64,000 nucleotides of DNA from contig NC_080672.1 of NCBI RefSeq assembly GCF_030247195.1, forward strand, positions 373,124,166 to 373,188,165. Direction: 5' to 3'. Shown piece by piece: positions 47,269 through 59,837 of this stretch (within the stretch, counting starts at the first letter, position 1; every line of letters starts with the position of its first letter). A model generated the notes under the pieces. That model did no database searches. It was not told the DNA's origin and saw nothing but the letters and a program-made list of their open reading frames with translations. Source of the DNA: Topomyia yanbarensis (taxonomy: Eukaryota; Arthropoda; Insecta; Diptera; Culicidae). Both the position numbers and the translations under genes were made by a program.

Positions 47269-48660
47269 GAAGTTTATTAGTGCTAAATCATTCACTTAAT
47301 CACCGGTGTGTTTTCGTGTTTACGAGATCAGGGGTATTGGTGTGCACGGATGATCGCGAAGGTCCTAAGCGTTTGTATGTTAACGTGCTGAATGCTAAAA
47401 GAGAGTGAAATTTCCCATATCACCAGAGCTCCCGGTCATATCGCCATGGAACGTGATGTCTAGTGAATTTGAGCGTCATTTTTTTGCTTGGTCGAACTGG
47501 AGGCGTGGGATTGGGCTGCTAGCACCGACGGTAAAGACTTCCAAACGAGACCGATTTATGATCGCGCGAGCGATGGGTTAATTCTTGAAACCGCACTTGT
47601 AAATTAGTAGCTGCTAAAACGTTCACTTAATGTTCTAATGTTGGCAAGATCGCGGGCGTGAGTATGTGTGGATGATTGCAATTGCATTTGTGACTAGGTT
47701 TGTGTTATCGTGAAGGCAACGAGCGTCTGTACGTTTGGAATGGGAGAGATTGTGACTGTGTTAGTGGGTGTTTGTATGAATCTAATTCAAGATATTGTGA
47801 TAAAAGGAAATATAATATTCCGAATAATGAAAAAAATAGATGCAATGAGATTAATAAGAGGTGTATAAATCGACCGATATTATTTTTGTTATACATGAAT
47901 AGTGGAAAAGCAATCTAATAGAAGTACAACAAAACAGACCTATGAGGTAGAAGAAAATAACATACACGTAGCATGCAATCAAACTACTTGAACTCGTCTA
48001 AGTGCCAGCAAATGATGCTTATTTACCATTAACGACAATTGCATTCTGTTAGAATTTTATCACGCTATGCTAACTGGCAATGATTCACGTGCGTCAGTAA
48101 ATTAATTTTACCTTAATTTATTCAATCCGATCTTCCCAAATGAATCGAATCGAATTCACACCAGAAGGATTACCCACTGTTCTATCATATATGCCAGTTC
48201 TGCATCCATTCCCTGACCCAGATGTCACAAACATTCTGACTAAAACATACACGTACGACTAGCATTTACCACAATAGATCTAAATACTGGTCGCAGTGGT
48301 TCGTCTCCAACAAAAAAGCACATAGCGATTATGCACTGGTACTAAAACCTACAATTATTATTAAACGACCACTAATAGGCTTCTACTTTTACATTTAATT
48401 AATTAGCCTGTACACGATGACGAAGTCAACCGATAAATCGACACACAATTACCCCCGCTGTGAGTCGTGTCCACCAGCACTGCTATTAAACCGTGGAACA
48501 ATGTTTGCAAACACGGCCCATAGCAAAATTCATTTATGAAAAAACACAAAACATAGAAAGGGCCCTTAAGCACTCTCGTACTCCTCGATGCATCACTGGC
48601 GTAATGAAATAACCATCCTAAAGCAATTTTCTAGACACTTTTCATACATTTGTCTCCTTT
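47269..48660 (+). repeat. Satellite-like repeat, continuation, plus linked repeat
   Basis: 47280-47720 resumes the GATCGCG-rich unit. 48420-48620 matches 26120-26490 and 26724-26830 in blocks. The AT-rich stretch between holds no recognised gene. Confidence 0.45.
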
Positions 48661-49370
48661 ATTGCCAATTCCTTCAAATTTGTTTGTTTTTTTAAAGTCT
48701 CAGTACCGTTAGTTCATCTATAATTGCTTCAAATTAATCAAAATTCACAGTTGAAAAAATGTCATCGACAACGATTCATAATTCCACGGTTGCCAAGAGA
48801 AATCGGGCAAAATGATGCATTTTCAAATGGGATCTAAGTGTACAATAAAATGATCTCATAATTTTGTCGCCCGTTGGAAAATGTTTTTTTGTGTATTTGA
48901 AATGGTTCCTTTGTAAAATATAAAATAAATAGGGTGCAGAACATGTCGATAAAAAATTAGTGCCAATTTATTTTGGACACAGCTAGATTTTCTTTCTTAG
49001 TAGCAGTTTCTTAATCATGTAAAAATAACCAAAATTTAAAAAATCAGGTAGCGATAGGTTGGATGTAGATATAACTCGGATTTCTTCTCAAATCATTAGC
49101 AAGTCAATGAAAACTATGGCAATTCAATATTTGTCCATGTTTTATATTATGAGATTTCCTTAAGCATCTGGTTTTATGTAATTTACCCGACCGTATGATG
49201 TTATAGCAGCTTTCAAGTTCCATTAGTATCTATCCAGCTTAAAAGTGCTCTAAAAACTTTATGTGAGCTTCGAAGTGTACTTTTTAAGTATTAGTCGAAC
49301 TTTTGGTTGCTTGCGCTAACATTCTTGTTTGTCAGTTAACGCACAATGGAAAACACAGCAAAAATCGTCG
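48661..49370. other. AT-rich sequence, nothing recognised
   Basis: No coding frame of note and no repeat match noticed. Confidence 0.3.
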
Positions 49371-49379
49371 AGTGTCCCG

Positions 49380-50000
49380 CATGGAGAAAAGGAGAAATAC
49401 TAGAAGACCTACAGTGCGCGAGGTGAAATATTTCCTAAAGGTGAAAATGGACCACGGTCTTACGTTAGGTTCACACCTCCAACTACATCATACAAAAATG
49501 CTGTACTGAAAACGTTCATCAGCTATCCGATGCAGGATTTTTTTGTATGGTGAATAACATGAAACATGACTTCAAATACGACAACAGGAAAACGAAGATC
49601 CCCATGTATATTGACAAGTATATTACGGAAATTCGCTTTCATGCTTTGGTACCGCGCAGCTGCTCCAAGTAATTAAAAAAGCATGTAGAAATACGGAGAA
49701 GTGGATTCCGTTACGACTGACAACTGGAGAAACTTTTTCCCCGGTGTTCTCAACGGAGTTCTTATAAATTGAATGCAGCTACACCAACCTATTCCATCTT
49801 ACTTGACTTTCAAATGCATATCTACTCAAGGAATCACCTACATTCAAAGAACATTTTGCACATACCCTGAGCAGACGCCCTCGTGCCATTACTGCAACCT
49901 GACGGCACACTACGGTATGCCATGCGTTAAAACTGTAAAGCGTACAGCAATAATGTCTTCTGGGATGTTTAATGATGATCCAAGAGCTTTATTTTGGTGA
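49380..50000 (+). pseudogene. Decayed retrotransposon ORF1 with CCHC zinc knuckle
   Basis: Plus-strand blocks in shifting frames: RPTVREVKYFLKVKMDHGL, then a 75-codon frame with PIPSYLTFKCISTQGITYI and CHYCNLTAHYGMPC. The last is an exact Cx2Cx4Hx4C knuckle. The order fits ORF1 nucleic-acid-binding proteins of mosquito LINEs. Several stops and frameshifts intervene. Confidence 0.6.
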
Positions 50001-51240
50001 TATAGTTATAGTGATTAATCTCCCTATTAATCTGAAGTAAAATATTTGCTATAATTTTTTGACAGATGATTTTTTTTTATTAGAGGACAAGATGAAGTCT
50101 TTACAAATGTTGAAGAACTTGTTTTTGCGAACATCTTTACTGAGTACGAAAAATATCGATTTATAGTAAATACTTTCGAAGTTATAAACCGTTATTTGTG
50201 AATAGTCCCTACAAAACTTTTTTTTACATAACTTCTTGAATTTCGTTGATAAAGCTTCAGAATGTTCCAGAAAATTGTCCAGGTATCCAGAAGTGATCAT
50301 TGGTCTATCTCTTGCGACTTAGAAATCATTGGGTAATTTTTGTTAAAATTAGCGAAAGTTTAAAAAGTAATAACTTTTGAACGGGCATAAACGGGCAACC
50401 AGCAACCAAGGGCTACATCAACCCTATAAATCTCAATAGATTGCACTTATTTCTCATTGTCTCCAGTAGAGTTATAGATGATTTTTTAAAAAATACTAGT
50501 GTACTTCAAAAAATGCTACAGATAGCAAAAATTGTGCGTTGATGTATTTTGATGATTGGAAGAACTTTATAGAATATATAAAACTTGTAGGAATGATAAA
50601 TGAAAAGATATTTACAAAAAATTGATATTAAGTGTCATTCACATATAACGAGTTACAACTTCTTCAGCGTTTAACGAACAACCCTTTCAAAAACGTCAGA
50701 TCATTTCTATCACAAAATAAAAAAAATATTGGAAAATCTCACTTTTAGAAGGATTAATCACAAAAATCATAGCAGCAAATGACAGCCCTAGTTATTTATG
50801 ATAAGTATCCCGGAAACACTATTGACGTAAACACAGCCGTTTTTTTCAACATAAACAACCAATCACTATTCGAAGCACAACATTTTTCGAAAATTGCCGA
50901 TTTACTTCGAAAATACACAAAATCAACCAATGTTGTAATATTGAGAGTTGTCCATTTTGATCGTCCAAACCTTTTTCGGAACATACCCAACTTGTCAGGA
51001 TGATTTTAAAAAAGTTGTATGAATGAATTGGCTTTTAAGGAGTCATCCACAAACAACAAGCAATAATGTTGAAGATATTAAAGATGAAGACTGCATGTTC
51101 TCAACAAAGTTGTTGGCAAAAGCTTGCTCTACAACTTTGCTACTACTTACAAGAAAGTAGATAAATATATCTCACTTTTAAGAAGTTTAATCATCAAAAC
51201 CACAACACCATATGAAAGCGGGTTTTAATGTCCACAAATT
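50001..51240. repeat. AT-rich dispersed repeat related to 16.5-16.9 kb
   Basis: Shares the order GATTAATCTCCCTATTA, TTTTTGCGAACATCTTTACT and GAAGTTATAAACCGTTA-like text with 16560-16720. No gene. Confidence 0.4.
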
Positions 51241-51479
51241 CCTCCAAGGATGTCATCTACGCAAATTTAACGATTTAGCCGTAGTTTAACAAAAAAAAAC
51301 CAGTGTGCAACAGTGAGAACCTGAGACGTGAAAACCAAAACTACCCTAGCGACACTGACATGGACGTACAAGAGAACGAGGGAGAGGGCAGACAGATCCA
51401 ACAAACAGCAAACGGTAAAGGGAATAACGGCAAGCAGCTCTAGTGCTACCAAGATGGATGATCGCAATAATTTTCGTTT

Positions 51480-51600
51480 TTTTCACATTTCTTACAAAAT
51501 AAAGATATAGGATTCGCTCAAACATTGAAAACATTTTCCGAGACCCGGAGGGCCGAGTCTCATATAAAAATCTACTCAGCTCGACAAATCGAGACATTCA
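51480..51600 (+). repeat. CGGAGGGCCGAGT core, partial copy 8
   Basis: ACATTTCTTACAAAATAAAG, then ATTCGCTCAAACATTGAAAA and CCCGGAGGGCCGAGTCTCAT. The microsatellite part is missing; sequence diverges after CAAATCGAGACA. Confidence 0.65.
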
Positions 51601-52330
51601 TATTTTGGTCATGCTTACTTTAATCAAATTCATATTTTACTCGTGGCATCACCGAGTACAACTGTATTAATTTACAAAAATGACGCCACGGCACTATCCA
51701 TCAGTTACCAATTCCATGTGTTCGTGGCAACTGTCATGGCACATCTATTTTACTAGATCTCTAACTATTTTCATGTTTTGTCGTAAGATGTTCTACTAAT
51801 CTAAATGTTAATATGGTATCTACTTTAATGTGCTCGGTCTAATTGGGTAGGTTTAGAAAAACAAAAGTATTTTTTTCAGCTGTTTTTCTAAATAATTTCT
51901 GTATTTTAATGTAGAGCAGGGCCACTCGCGGAAATAAAATTAATATTACATCCTTCTTACCAAAGAAAACATTTACACAATATTTGTATTGTGTGTATGT
52001 GTTCAAACCCTGCTTTCCCCTGAAGATGAAGAGATATGCTATCGAAACGTTGCACTATGGGGAGGCATTTGACCAACAATCTAAAGCTACATCAACTACA
52101 CTTTAATTCAATTTTCTATACTGAGCGTTTATGTAAACTGCAATAAATAATTAAATTCGGAAAACAGTATTCCAAGACCCTCGGAACTCCCGATGATGGT
52201 TGCAGCTGTAATGTTTCTTCTAACTTACAGCGAAGGGTTCAGTTGCCCATATTTGCCATATACTGGGAACGCTTCATTTAAAATTGCAATGGCAAATAAA
52301 ATTAGTAGAGAAGCGGTGGATAATTCAATA
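51601..52330. other. AT-rich sequence, nothing recognised
   Basis: No gene or element identified. Confidence 0.3.
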
Positions 52331-53313
52331 TAGGGGAACTAGGGGAGACTTGACCAGGTTTTCAGCTTAAACTGCATAAATCTGTAAAAAAGTCTTCAAT
52401 CGCTCAAAAGTCATTGAGATATAATGTGCAAAGTTATTGAGCGTCTTCATGATTTTTTGCAGAATTTTGAATATAAGTTTTTCTGAGATCGCTTTTTGGT
52501 CAAGTCTCCCCACTGCGGGGAGACTTGACCAAGGCGTGAAGAGACTTGACCAAGAGAATTTTAAAAAACCGTAACAAAAAATAATGACATAAAATTATAT
52601 GTAATGTAATTATTCTTTCCATATTGTCGAGATCTTTAGGTAGCAGTAAAAAATATAAAAGGGTTGCATCTGATAAATTTCGATTTTTTTAATGCAGTTT
52701 TTTTTATGGATTAACTGTACTGCTTGCATTACATGTTCGAAATCAGTCTTACTATTGCTAACTTTGTTTACTAATACTAAAATATAAAGACTTATATTTG
52801 AGGTGGGATTTCTTATGGTGTGATTAACATTAACAGTAGATACCAAAGCATAATAAAAATCAATAATTTTGGTTTTTTTTTCTTCAGCTAATTGCTACTT
52901 GGTCAAGTCTCCCCATAAAATCTTGGTCAAGTCTCGCCAACATTAGTTATTGCGCTCAATGTCATTCAAATTCTAGTAATAACTATTTCAATGTTCCAAT
53001 TTATGTAAAAGCATTTCACCGCTTCACTAAGATTAAGGTGGTATATTAGTACATTAATAGTAATTAGTAGTCGAGTAGATATAGTCCATACAAAGTTTGA
53101 TAAAAAATACATCTTTTAATGCAAATTTATTAATTACGTAATATTTTCTGTAAGGAAAGGATTTTTCATTCCAAACTTTTAAAATTTAAGGTAATTACCT
53201 TAAGGGATCAAAACAAGTATAAAAATATTTTTGAAAAAAAATTTAAGAATCGAATAGACACTATATCCAAAAATAGAATATTGCGCTTGGTCAAGTCTCT
53301 TCATGTTCCCCTA
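52331..53313. mobile_element. TA-flanked inverted-repeat element with GTCAAGTCTCCCC motifs
   Basis: Begins TAGGGGAACTAGGGGAGACT; the inverted right end reads TAGGGGAACATGAAGAGACT. GGTCAAGTCTCCCC or its complement occurs seven times (about 52343, 52498, 52518, 52541, 52902, 52925, 53289). 983 bp without a transposase frame. Confidence 0.7.
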
Positions 53314-54190
53314 CGTTTCGTTTAAATGCTACGTATTCTACAAGTAGATTCTAGATAAACCTGTGAAAAGGACATAAGTGCAAATGAGAGTCTCTCTGTA
53401 TTTACTTTCTCTTTCGATTATTATGGCGTCTTCATGAAACTTTCCGACATTGATTTAATAAATATCCAAAGACTCTGGTGTTGTTTAGCATATTATGCTA
53501 AGAGTTAAGGAGCGAGCAAACGCAAAAGCGGCCGAGTTAATGACGGAAGAGAAAGTAAACAAAGAGAGACTCTTATTTTAACTTATGCCCTTTTCAAGGG
53601 TTTTTCTAGAACAAGCAATGATAACAATCAGAGTTTGTGCATTGTACAGACAGTTAATCTACCTACATTTTTGCCGTACACATTACTACGTGGCAACAAA
53701 TGACACTGAGTTGCACTGAAAAGCTCAAGGTATCTTTTTCATATTTAATGTGACTAAAAACATATTTATATGCAAAAAAATAAAGATTTGAGAATTCAAA
53801 TGTTTATGCCTCAAAAGCAGTTTATATGTCCAGGGACACTTTCAATGGCCGCAGAATTAAAATATTTATTCTGATCGTTTGAACCATATCTTTTTCATTG
53901 TACTGGTTTGTATGAGACTCATTAATTCATAACTCCGGATCAACAACTCCGCACGAAACAATTCGCCAGCTATAAGGATAACTGGAAAGAGACTGCATCG
54001 CAATCGATCGAATGCACGGCTTTTGTTTAATCGACAATAAAATAATCGCAAACATCGCTTAGAAGCTTCACACTCCCTTCTATTTATTTCTATGCAAATG
54101 AATACTTTGAAATATCTACCTGTCTCATCCACGAATCGCATTCTCTCTCTCCCTCTGTCTCTCTCTTTCTCTCTGTCAGTCGCTCTTTGT
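53314..54190. repeat. AT-rich flank containing an inverted copy of the 22.6-kb repeat
   Basis: 53870-54190 is the complement of 22590-22850 (shared GCATTCTCTCTCTCCCTCTG and ATCTACCTGTCTCATCCACG-like text). Its expected continuation is found only after 56382. Confidence 0.55.
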
Positions 54191-54713
54191 TTAACCCTAC
54201 AACGTTGCACTTGCGTTTTCCATCCTAGAACGTTGCACTGGGGTACAAATCTACCTCAAGCGTTTGGTTGCAATTTTCGCAGGTAAAAATGCAAACAAAA
54301 GAAATGTATTATACACCATTTTCTCCGTTTTTTATTTGCGAAAACAGCTGTGTAAGTGAAAGTACGGAATTTATTGAATCAATGATACATAAATTGGTTT
54401 GAACAAAATAAAAAGTGAAAAAATCGCTGCTTTGACTTTTTTCACAAAAATTACTATAATTTTGCGAAATTCAAACCGATTTGAAAAAAATCAAATGATT
54501 CTAAAAAGTGAAAAGATGATCTTGATACGATATAAAATGAAATTTCGATATTTTTGAAAAACTGCAATTATTTTGAAGAGTGAAGGTTTAAAAATCGAGG
54601 TTTGGAAAATACCACGAAATGGGGTGGAAATTGAAATGAAAAAAATATTTCTGACCAGTAATACATTGGTAACACGCAATGTTACTGTTACAGCTATTAT
54701 TGAGCGCAAATTA

Positions 54714-55927
<1,214 letters not shown>

Positions 55928-56799
55928 CTTGCGAGCCATTGCTTTGAAAAACTATAAAAATTAACAATAAAACAATAAAAATCAGCCAAAATGGGAACGA
56001 TTTTTTGTTCCGCTTCAAAATTAAATTAAATAAACGATTAAAAACGATTATATAATACTAATTGTTACTACCGTAGTAAAACAACCAGTATTTAAACTGG
56101 TATTGTCACGAATCACATTTCCACTGACAGCACGAAACCTGACGAAACACTAACGGCAACCGTACACTGGGGTACAAATGTACCCCACGCCAACTTTGAC
56201 ACCTGCTTCCGCCAAGGCTATAAGCAAACTGGCTATACCATCTTTTCCTACTCTTACTAGGAACTCTAATTTGAATTATGGTTAGGGTCCCAGGGTCGGT
56301 AAATGCCGAATACTCGTTTTTACACGGCCCCAAAGAAGGCGTACGGTACATTTGTACCCCAGTGCAACGTTCTAGGGTTAAGAGATTTGAAAGCACATGT
56401 GACCTTATCTCAGTTAAATATTTCCAATTATGCGTTAAAAACTGGACCTGAAAGTTCTTTATGAGTCTCGTAAAATATTACTAACTTTTGACGCAAGAAT
56501 ATGGAACAGTCAGTACTTATTTTTAGTCGTCTGTCTGTGTTAAACCTTACCATAACGCATTGGCCTAAACCTTAACATAGCGCATTTGACGTAAAATAAA
56601 AATTCTTTTCAGAAATCTCTTACCAAAACGACATCTTTGAACTATAATATAATAAACGGCGCCATTAAGAAAAGAAAAACGAAAACGAAAAGGGTGAAAA
56701 CAGAAAAGAGTGGAAACACTGGAAAGTGCATTGTATATTAATTAGCCATTCTACAAATAAAGGGACTTTCACAAATTTCTGAAACAATGGCTCTCAAGT

Positions 56800-58650
56800 T
56801 TGCTTAATTCATTTTATTCATTTACTTTATTTAAATTATTATTATTTTAAATTTCATTCTATATACTCATTTATTCAGGTTAGTAAATTGCTACTTTATG
56901 ATCATTTCATTTTAATCGTTTATTTTATTCAGTATTCTTTTAGCTCATTTTGTTCATTTGAGTATTTTTTTCATTTCATCTATTTTATTCGTTTCATTCT
57001 TTGGATTCATTCTGAATGGTTTATTCATTTCATCTTCTTTTATTCACTGTTTTAATTTCATGCATTTTTTTCTCTTTTCCAGTTCATGCATTTTATTGAG
57101 TTTCTTCATTTTAATAGTCCTACTAGTATGTTTCTTTCATTTATTTTAATTATTGCATCCAAATGATTAATTTGACGCAATTTAGTTTATTCTACTAATT
57201 TTATAACTTTTTTATTATTGTTTATTTTTTTCTTTTAATCATTTAGTTCATTTACTTCTGCTTATTTTTTCTTTTAATTTCTTTTATTCATTTCATCAAT
57301 TCTATTCATATCGGGTTTAGTTCCTGATCAATCTAGGATATTCCCGGATAGGAATATCCCTTGATTGCCTTGGGTTATCGGTAGGCAACTTTCAATAAAG
57401 GGGTCTGATGTAGATGATATAACTAAACTGGACTCGTCACTGCCACTTTGCTCGTCACTTCTCACTTTAGCAAATGTTAGTACCGATGTCTTGGTCAGGC
57501 GGGAGGAGTCTTACGGAGTATTATCGGCAAATGAAGCTACTGATTGATGGACACTGGATGTTGGCGGAATATTCGAAATGTATCTGGTTACGTTCTTTTG
57601 GAGGAAAGGCTGTGTCTGCAAATTGAACCAGTCCGTTTTTTTGTTAACTGGTTTTGTCATGAGTCAAAATATTAATTATCTGCTAGATAAATCGTTCAGC
57701 TCACACCTCTCCGGAGGTTCGAGGTGGGACCATCATTATCTTCGTCACCATTTTGTTTATTTTATTCATTTTGTTCATTCAATTGATTGTATTAATATTA
57801 TCCATATTATTTAATTTATTTATTTAATTTTTTTATTCATTTTATACATTTCGTGCATCTCTTTTTAAATTTCATTTGTTTTTCTTATTATATCAATTTC
57901 ATTAAGGGGGTGGGCGTAGCGTAGTTGGTAAATCAATTGCCTTGTACGCAGCGCACGTGGGCTCGAGTCGCGACCCCGCACATAGGGTTAGAATTTTTTT
58001 CATAAGAGATTTTTCTAAACCGAAGAGGCGAATGACCTTCAGTCTAAAAGATCTATAATCGAAAAAAACATTAATCATTTTATTTCTTTTGTTCTTTTTA
58101 TCTGCTTTATTCATTGTTGTTGTTAATTTTGTTTATTTTTTTATTTTATGCATTTCATTTCATTATTTTTATTCATTTAATTAATTTTGCTCATTTCATA
58201 TATTTTATTGATTTTATTACTTTTACAAATTTCTTTATAAATTAATTTTAATAATCATTTTTAATCTCATTTTTTATTAATTTTAATAACTTCATTATAT
58301 TATATATTTTTTTCTTTTAGTAAATTTAATCCATTAAATTCATTTTAATCATTTTTTCCACATTCATTCATTTTATTCAGTTTCTTTAGTCATTTCTATT
58401 ATTCATGTCTTCCAATATGTTAGTTTGGCTCAATTGAATTTATTCTATTAATTTAGTAACTTTTTTTAATTTTTTTAATTTTTATTGAGCTGGACTAAAT
58501 TGCTTTATTCATTTTTAAATTTGATTAATATTAATTATTCTCATTTCATGAATATGAAAAGTTTTTTTCATTTATTAACCAATTATTAATTTTTTTTACT
58601 ACATTAGTTTTTTTTTTTTATTTTCTTAAATTTAGTCAGTTTAAACTCAA
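56800..58650. repeat. Decayed TTCATTTTATTCA low-complexity zone
   Basis: Long run of degenerate TTTATTCATTTTATTC-like text. 56850-57200 is an inverted counterpart of 21880-22140. About 57320-57760 is a more complex insert, and 57906-58068 a SINE. Confidence 0.6.
57906..58068 (+). mobile_element. tRNA-derived SINE with target duplication
   Basis: A box TAGCGTAGTTGG at 57917-57928, B box GGCTCGAGTCGC near 57960, body with CGAAGAGGCGAATGACCTTC and an A-rich tail. CATTAA precedes it (57900-57905) and follows it (58069-58074), a likely target duplication. Confidence 0.75.
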
Positions 58651-58659
58651 AATTAAACG

Positions 58660-59500
58660 ATAGAATCACGGTCCGCGCGAACATTTTAAACCTCACGCGA
58701 ATAAATAAGTAAAATAAATTTTGGACGAATATGTAAATGGCCACACAGTAATACAAAAGATTTTCTACACGCGATCAAACGGTAGCCCTTGAATGCATAC
58801 TGGTGCTATTTTACAACATACCGACTTTTGTGATAGAAAGCCATAACAAGATATGTTTATTGTGTTCATCGCGAAAAATGAGTACCATAGGCAAATTAAA
58901 ATACTGCATTTTTTAAACGCTCGAACTCTGCGCGATAATACAATCCTGGCCAAAAACACGAACATGCAATCTCGATCATCCACGCATCCCTACGCCCGAA
59001 ATCTCGCAAATATAAATACGCACCGATTACTCAATTAATGAACACATGCCCCCTTTCCAATTTACAAATGCATTCTCAAGCGAGAATATGTGTTAAGTCA
59101 GACCGGAGTCGCAAAACATCAAAAAATGAGATAATGATAGCACTGGATAAAGAATTTCTTCAGCTACATTCGTCTTATGCCAGATTTGAAAGATGTAACA
59201 ATAAACAAGAATCATGGAAAAAATAAATTTCCAATTATAACATAAAGGATGCTGCGATTCAAACTTTAAACTCGTTTTTCTCGAAATCAATATATTGTCA
59301 CTTAGTCCGGTCTGACTTAACACCGACCATGTATAAACACTCGTTCTCACGCAATCATTCAATCTCCACGTCCCCACATCTGAACTCAATATCACAATCA
59401 CAATCATGACCGACAGCAAATTGGCCTTAAGCAGTGTTTTAGTGGGTGTCATTTTTCGTCTCATCTGCAACTGTAGTGAGTGATTCTGGTAGGGAGCCTT
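58660..59500 (-). repeat. Satellite-like GATCGCG-type repeat, copy 3, inverted
   Basis: On the minus strand: AAAACACTGCTTAAGGCCAA at about 59430, matching 45416, and GCGAGATTTCGGGCGTAGGG with GCGTGGATGATCGAGATTGC near 58960-59010. No gene. Confidence 0.55.
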
Positions 59501-59837
59501 CCGATAATAAAAAATTCGCCACTTGTTCGCTTTCGATTAGCCAATGAGTTTTATGTGAAGGTATTTCATTAGGATGAGTTCTCGGAACGTCACACGCTGA
59601 AATTTTTGTATTGGTATTTGCGCAGTTTGCTTTAATAATTATATCAGGGGTATAAAATTGCAAGGATGGAAATCGAAACGTTCAGCAAATTTGTTGAAGA
59701 TTTAAAATCATCCCAAATTTATCCGAGCAAGTTATCGCACTTTTGAATCAAGCCCCTGTAACTCTGTGATACAATTTCAAATAAAAAAATCCAAGAACCT
59801 CACCCTTACCCACCCTCTTAACGATTCGTGCACATTT
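59501..59837 (-). other. Sequence downstream of the large exon
   Basis: If the TAG at 59838 is used this is 3'UTR; if the donor at 59870 is used it is intron. No clear AATAAA signal directly after the stop was seen on the minus strand, which slightly favours the intron reading. Confidence 0.3.

Noticed and set aside
57320..57760. Gene fragment within the low-complexity zone
   Set aside because: 60-78 codon frames here have no domain, and the block looks like a decayed inserted repeat.
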